From Hydrogenophaga sp. (lineage in GTDB: Bacteria > Pseudomonadota > Gammaproteobacteria > Burkholderiales > Burkholderiaceae_C), in NCBI GenBank assembly GCA_020047875.1, contig JAIFNE010000205.1, forward strand, positions 1-7,716: a stretch of 7,716 bases of DNA, given 5' to 3'. Shown here piece by piece: positions 4,612 through 7,716 of this stretch. The notes beneath the pieces are model-generated. The model saw nothing but the letters and a program-made list of their open reading frames with translations. It did not search any database and was not told the DNA's origin. A program made the position numbers and the translations under genes. Position 1 is the stretch's first letter; the number at the start of each line of letters is the position of its first letter.

Positions 4612-7556
4612 AGGTCGAGGGCGAAGATGCGGGCGTTCACGTGGTAGCAACGCGCCTTCCCAATGCCGCCTGGCAGGCTCATGCTGACAGTGAACCGACC
4701 CGGCTCCTTGGCCTCAAGGCACCCGCGATCGCGCAGCACGCGGGCCACAGCTTCCGGGTCGTAGCCCTTGCAGACCTCCGACTTGAACACCTCAGGCAAG
4801 ATGAAGAACTCCACAGTCTCACCTTCGGGGTTGCTGATTTCGTGGGCGAACTCGGGCGTCTTGCGTATGCCAATTGGCAAGCCATTGGATCCGATCAGCC
4901 GCTTGACGCCAGCTCGCATGCCAACGCGCGGCGCGTGGTCGTCGCCCGCTCGGTGCCAGGTCACAAAGCGGCCATCGCCGTTGGCTTCCAGGAAGAGGCG
5001 TACCTGGCGCACCATGGACGTTTCCTCGCTGTTGCCAATGCCCCCGCGCGAGGCAAGCCAGGCATTGAAGCAGTCGCGCGCGGCTCGCTCGGCTTCACCG
5101 ACTGCCCAGCCTGTCAGGCCTGCAGCGCTGGCCAGCTCGCCCGCCGCGCCGACAAGGGCAAAGCGAGCTCCCACGCGCTGCGCTTGCCCAGCTGCCGCCT
5201 CGGGGATGATCTGCAGCTCGATGCGCCGCGTCAGCGTGCGGATGCGCTCGGTCAGGCCATCCTTGTTCTCGGTCAGCCACTGCAGCCAGGCGCGCCCCGC
5301 TGCACCGTGGCAGGTGCTGGCCTGTGCCACTAGGTGACGCGAGAAAGCGGCGCCACCCTCGTGGCCGTGCACGTCTTCAAATGCACCCATGCCCCGGCCT
5401 GCGTCGGCGGGGATGTCAGCCATCCGGGTTTCCTGCCCGGCCTTGGTGCGCTTCCCGACTTCTTGCATATGGTCGGACAGCGACTTCTCACCGCTGCTTA
5501 GGAACAGTAGGCGCCAGGCCAGACGCGGGCGCGGCACACCCGTACGGGCGGCTCGGGCTTTGCCCTGGCCGTTGCCCAGCATATAAGCGCACTCGCCCAC
5601 CACCTTGGGATCTACCTCACCAATCTCGTCAAGGATCAGCAGGCAGTCATTGTGCTGAGCGGCCACGCCTTCCAACGCGTTGTCGGTCGCCTTCCAGGAC
5701 TGCTTGTAGCGCTCGGGGTTGCCGTACACGCTGGCAGCCACCACTTGCGTGGTGGACTTTCCCGTGCTGCCATCGCCGCGCATGTGAAAGCCACCGCCCT
5801 CCATGCCAGCAGGCTTTAGGGTAGGCCCTGCGAGCGCAGCGGACACAGCAAAAACCAAGCGGGAGTTACCAACGCAGGGCACGCCCACTCGATCGCGCCA
5901 CTGGTCGAGTGAGCCCTTCACGCGGAAGGTGTTTTCTTGTGCGCTCTCGCTTTGAAATACCACCCGCTCGGCGCCGTCGCCCACCGTCTCATGGGGCAGG
6001 ACAAAGGTGCGGCCGTGCCAGCCGATGCGGTCGGTACAGGTGGCGAACTCACCCGGTTGTCGGGTCTGGATGTATTGCGTCAGCAGGTTGCGTGCACGGG
6101 GACTGGTGGCGATGCGCAGGCCCATACCCATCAAGGCGCCCCGGTACTCAGCGCCGTCACCCGACAACATGCGCGACGGCATGGACCACTGCTTGCTGCG
6201 CCCCAACGGATCGGCAAAGTTCAGCAGGTAGCCCCAGCCGTTGCCGTCCTGATCGTTGGTCAGCGCGACAACATCCAGGCGGCTGCATACCCATTCGGGC
6301 TTCATAGGTTCGCCGTTACGGTCCACCCCCTCATGAAACACACCGGCATCGACCACCATAAATCGGTCCCAATCCGGGGGGCTTGCCCCGCTGGGTGTAT
6401 CCGGGTCGCCCGGTGGCATCGATGGCGAACCGCTGGCGCCGTTCTTCTGGCGCTGGCTTGCTTGCCCCCTAGGCTTGGTGGCCTTGGCGCTCTGTGCCCT
6501 CGCCTGTGCGGCCTTGTGGGCGTCGATGACAGCGGCCACGGTGGTGCGTACCGCCTCAAGCCCAGCACCGTCACCTTGTTCGACGTTCACGTGGGCGGCC
6601 AGGTCGTTGAAGTCAGACCCGCCAGGCGGCAAACCTTCGGGGAACACGGCCAGGCCGCGTACCGATTTGGCGGCGGCCACCGCCTTCACACGGCCGGGGT
6701 TGGTACCGGTCTGCTTTTCGGTGTCCAGGTCTTCGTCACCACAAACCACCAGCAGCGCGGCCGGATACAACTGGCGCAGCTCGCGAGCCACGGGCTCCAG
6801 GTTGCCCGCGTCAAAGGCCACCGCCACGGGATGCCCGGTGGCTTCGTGCAAAGTGGCGCCAGTGGCGTAGCCCTCGGCAAGCAACACCACAGGCGGGGCC
6901 GCATCGCTGGCCACGTTGCCCACCAAGTGCCACAGCCCTGACTTGCGCCCGCCCTTGAGGAACAGCTTGTCCGAGCCGCTGCCCAACTTCGCGGGCGCGA
7001 TGCGCTGCAGGTTCCACAGCTTGCCCACCCCGTCGCGCAGGGGCACCAGCACCCAGCCACCTGCCGCAAAGCGCACGCCGTGGGGCTGCACACACTTGCG
7101 CACCAGGTAGGCGCTTTCGCCGCGCTCGCTGGCTTCCTGCCACTGCGCGGCCGCTTGCTCGGCTGCCTTGGCGTGGAGCTGGGTTCTGTCGGTCTGTTCT
7201 TGGGCCTGGCGCTCTGCCCGCTGGCGCTCCCGTTCGGCCAGCTGCGCCGCCGTGGGAGGGGCTGGCGGCTGTCCACCCTTGGGCAGCGTGAAGCCGTGTT
7301 GTTTGGCCAGGTGCAACAGCGTGGCAATGCCCACACCGCCGACCGCCTTCACGCTGCGCCAGGTGGCTTTCACGGCTTGGGCGTTGTATCGCTCGGCATC
7401 GCTAGCGCTCCATTGGTCGAACAGGTCGAAGCCGGTGCCGTCCGGGTACTCGCTTTTGATGGCCATGGCCACCCGCGCCCATTCGTCGCGAGGGAGGTTG
7501 GCCGGGATGTGCGCCAGGGCGGCGCGGATCAGTTCGGGAGTGGGTGCAAGGCTCAA
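4608..7556 (-). CDS. PriCT-2/Toprim/DUF927 primase-helicase of a mobile element
   Basis: 982 residues. Residues about 10-85 match PriCT-2 (DEWARVAMAIKSEYPDG...FDQWS...TWRSVK). A charged, probably coiled segment follows (about 105-145), then a Toprim-like domain (about 150-325) with LLAEGYATG (E228), FDAGN and CGDEDLD (272-278), the acidic metal-binding pattern. A disordered Ser/Pro/Gln linker (about 350-395) leads to the DUF927 helicase-like ATPase: Walker A GDGSTGKST (594-602), Walker B LLILDEIGEV (639-648), sensor-like LFLSSGE (684-690) and QETRMADIPAD with R711. It probably unwinds and primes DNA for replication of the element, as the P4 alpha protein does, though I see no zinc-binding motif. 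The start is TTG, overlapping the previous stop (TTGA), with GGGGG 6 bases upstream; PriCT-2 begins directly after it, so no later start fits. Motifs are intact with no frameshift. Confidence 0.92.
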   Translation of the reverse strand: MSLAPTPELIRAALAHIPANLPRDEWARVAMAIKSEYPDGTGFDLFDQWSASDAERYNAQAVKATWRSVKAVGGVGIATLLHLAKQHGFTLPKGGQPPAPPTAAQLAERERQRAERQAQEQTDRTQLHAKAAEQAAAQWQEASERGESAYLVRKCVQPHGVRFAAGGWVLVPLRDGVGKLWNLQRIAPAKLGSGSDKLFLKGGRKSGLWHLVGNVASDAAPPVVLLAEGYATGATLHEATGHPVAVAFDAGNLEPVARELRQLYPAALLVVCGDEDLDTEKQTGTNPGRVKAVAAAKSVRGLAVFPEGLPPGGSDFNDLAAHVNVEQGDGAGLEAVRTTVAAVIDAHKAAQARAQSAKATKPRGQASQRQKNGASGSPSMPPGDPDTPSGASPPDWDRFMVVDAGVFHEGVDRNGEPMKPEWVCSRLDVVALTNDQDGNGWGYLLNFADPLGRSKQWSMPSRMLSGDGAEYRGALMGMGLRIATSPRARNLLTQYIQTRQPGEFATCTDRIGWHGRTFVLPHETVGDGAERVVFQSESAQENTFRVKGSLDQWRDRVGVPCVGNSRLVFAVSAALAGPTLKPAGMEGGGFHMRGDGSTGKSTTQVVAASVYGNPERYKQSWKATDNALEGVAAQHNDCLLILDEIGEVDPKVVGECAYMLGNGQGKARAARTGVPRPRLAWRLLFLSSGEKSLSDHMQEVGKRTKAGQETRMADIPADAGRGMGAFEDVHGHEGGAAFSRHLVAQASTCHGAAGRAWLQWLTENKDGLTERIRTLTRRIELQIIPEAAAGQAQRVGARFALVGAAGELASAAGLTGWAVGEAERAARDCFNAWLASRGGIGNSEETSMVRQVRLFLEANGDGRFVTWHRAGDDHAPRVGMRAGVKRLIGSNGLPIGIRKTPEFAHEISNPEGETVEFFILPEVFKSEVCKGYDPEAVARVLRDRGCLEAKEPGRFTVSMSLPGGIGKARCYHVNARIFALDL

Positions 7557-7672
7557 ATCTTGCCCCCGGCTGCAAGCCGGGCGGCCTGCAGCGAAATCGC
7601 CAGATCGGCCGGCAACTCGAACGCGAGCGGCGTGGCCAGCGGGCCGGCGGTGGGGTGTGTGAGGGTGATCAT
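7553..7672 (-). CDS. 39-residue ORF coupled to the primase-helicase
   Basis: Runs from the ATG at 7672 to a TGA that shares bases with the primase TTG start (TTGA). The sequence starts MITLTHPTAG and ends AARLAAGGKI; it has no cysteines and is neutral to slightly basic. Most codons end in G or C, as in its neighbours, which supports real coding. The family is unknown to me. Because the primase begins with TTG, translation through this small ORF may set the primase level. I see no strong ribosome binding site before the ATG. It could also be a short leader peptide. Confidence 0.6.
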   Translation of the reverse strand: MITLTHPTAGPLATPLAFELPADLAISLQAARLAAGGKI

Positions 7673-7678
7673 GGGTGT

Positions 7679-7716
7679 TTACCGGCCAGCGGCGAGGGAG
7701 GCGTTGCGCAGGGTTT
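7679..7716 (-). CDS. Possible 3' end of the next upstream gene
   Basis: The frame ending at TAA 7681-7679 reads TLRNASLAAGR with ten of eleven codons ending in G or C, and stops 6 bases before the 39-residue ORF. A second open frame ends at 7669 in an ATGA overlap but has poorer codon use. Too short to identify; partial at the window edge. Confidence 0.3.
   Translation of the reverse strand, partial: TLRNASLAAGR

Larger units (their letters stand above)
3280..7716 (-). mobile_element. One end of an integrated phage- or satellite-like element
   Basis: Four observations support foreign DNA. The chaC coding end is atypical. Attachment-like sites lie at 3292-3374. All genes beyond point the same way, opposite to chaC. 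They encode a PriCT-2/Toprim/DUF927 replication protein, a phage-style helix-turn-helix protein and orphan small ORFs. DUF927 proteins with N-terminal primase modules are common in prophages, satellites and integrative elements of proteobacteria. No integrase or structural gene is visible, so the type is undecided, and the right end lies beyond the window. The left boundary is approximate. Confidence 0.65.

Noticed and set aside
5937..6941. 334-residue open frame on the plus strand
   Set aside because: Lies entirely opposite the primase-helicase coding sequence, is rich in His, Gly and Arg, and shows no recognisable domain; it is a shadow of high GC3 on the other strand.

Overview
The window is high-GC DNA with a strong preference for G or C at third codon positions. 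Its gene content fits a betaproteobacterium of the Burkholderiales, most likely Comamonadaceae; this is inferred from gene types and composition, since no marker gene is present. It divides into two parts. The left part, about 1-3280, looks like ordinary host chromosome. The right part, about 3280-7716, looks like one end of an integrated phage-like or satellite-like element. Left part: the 3' portion of an ABC exporter of the fused membrane/ATPase type overlaps by 4 bases a DUF1854 gene. This pair is known from beta-proteobacterial cyanophycin (storage polypeptide) loci. A convergent gene encodes a small inner-membrane-anchored OmpA-domain protein. Divergent from it, across a 106-base gap, is a ChaC-type gamma-glutamylcyclotransferase that would degrade glutathione. 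The chaC reading frame runs through a strong hairpin terminator and ends in a tail whose codon use does not match the gene. Junction: just past that hairpin are, in order, a 6-bp inverted repeat with a 13-base spacer, a perfect match to the IHF consensus and two tandem copies of TTGTACCCCCA. Together they look like one arm of a tyrosine-integrase attachment site, although no integrase gene is in view. Right part: everything reads leftwards as one compact operon. It holds an upstream gene of which only the end may be visible, a 39-residue ORF, a 982-residue PriCT-2/Toprim/DUF927 primase-helicase, a 172-residue orphan ORF and a 174-residue helix-turn-helix protein, then a clear intrinsic terminator. 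From the 39-residue ORF onward, every junction is a 4-base stop/start overlap (TTGA, ATGA, ATGA), which argues for translational coupling and supports the orphan ORF as a real gene. The module is probably the replication and control part of the element. Five 9-bp GGGGCAA-type repeats next to the terminator could be iterons or further protein-binding sites. No integrase, capsid, tail, tRNA, rRNA, CRISPR or insertion sequence was found.
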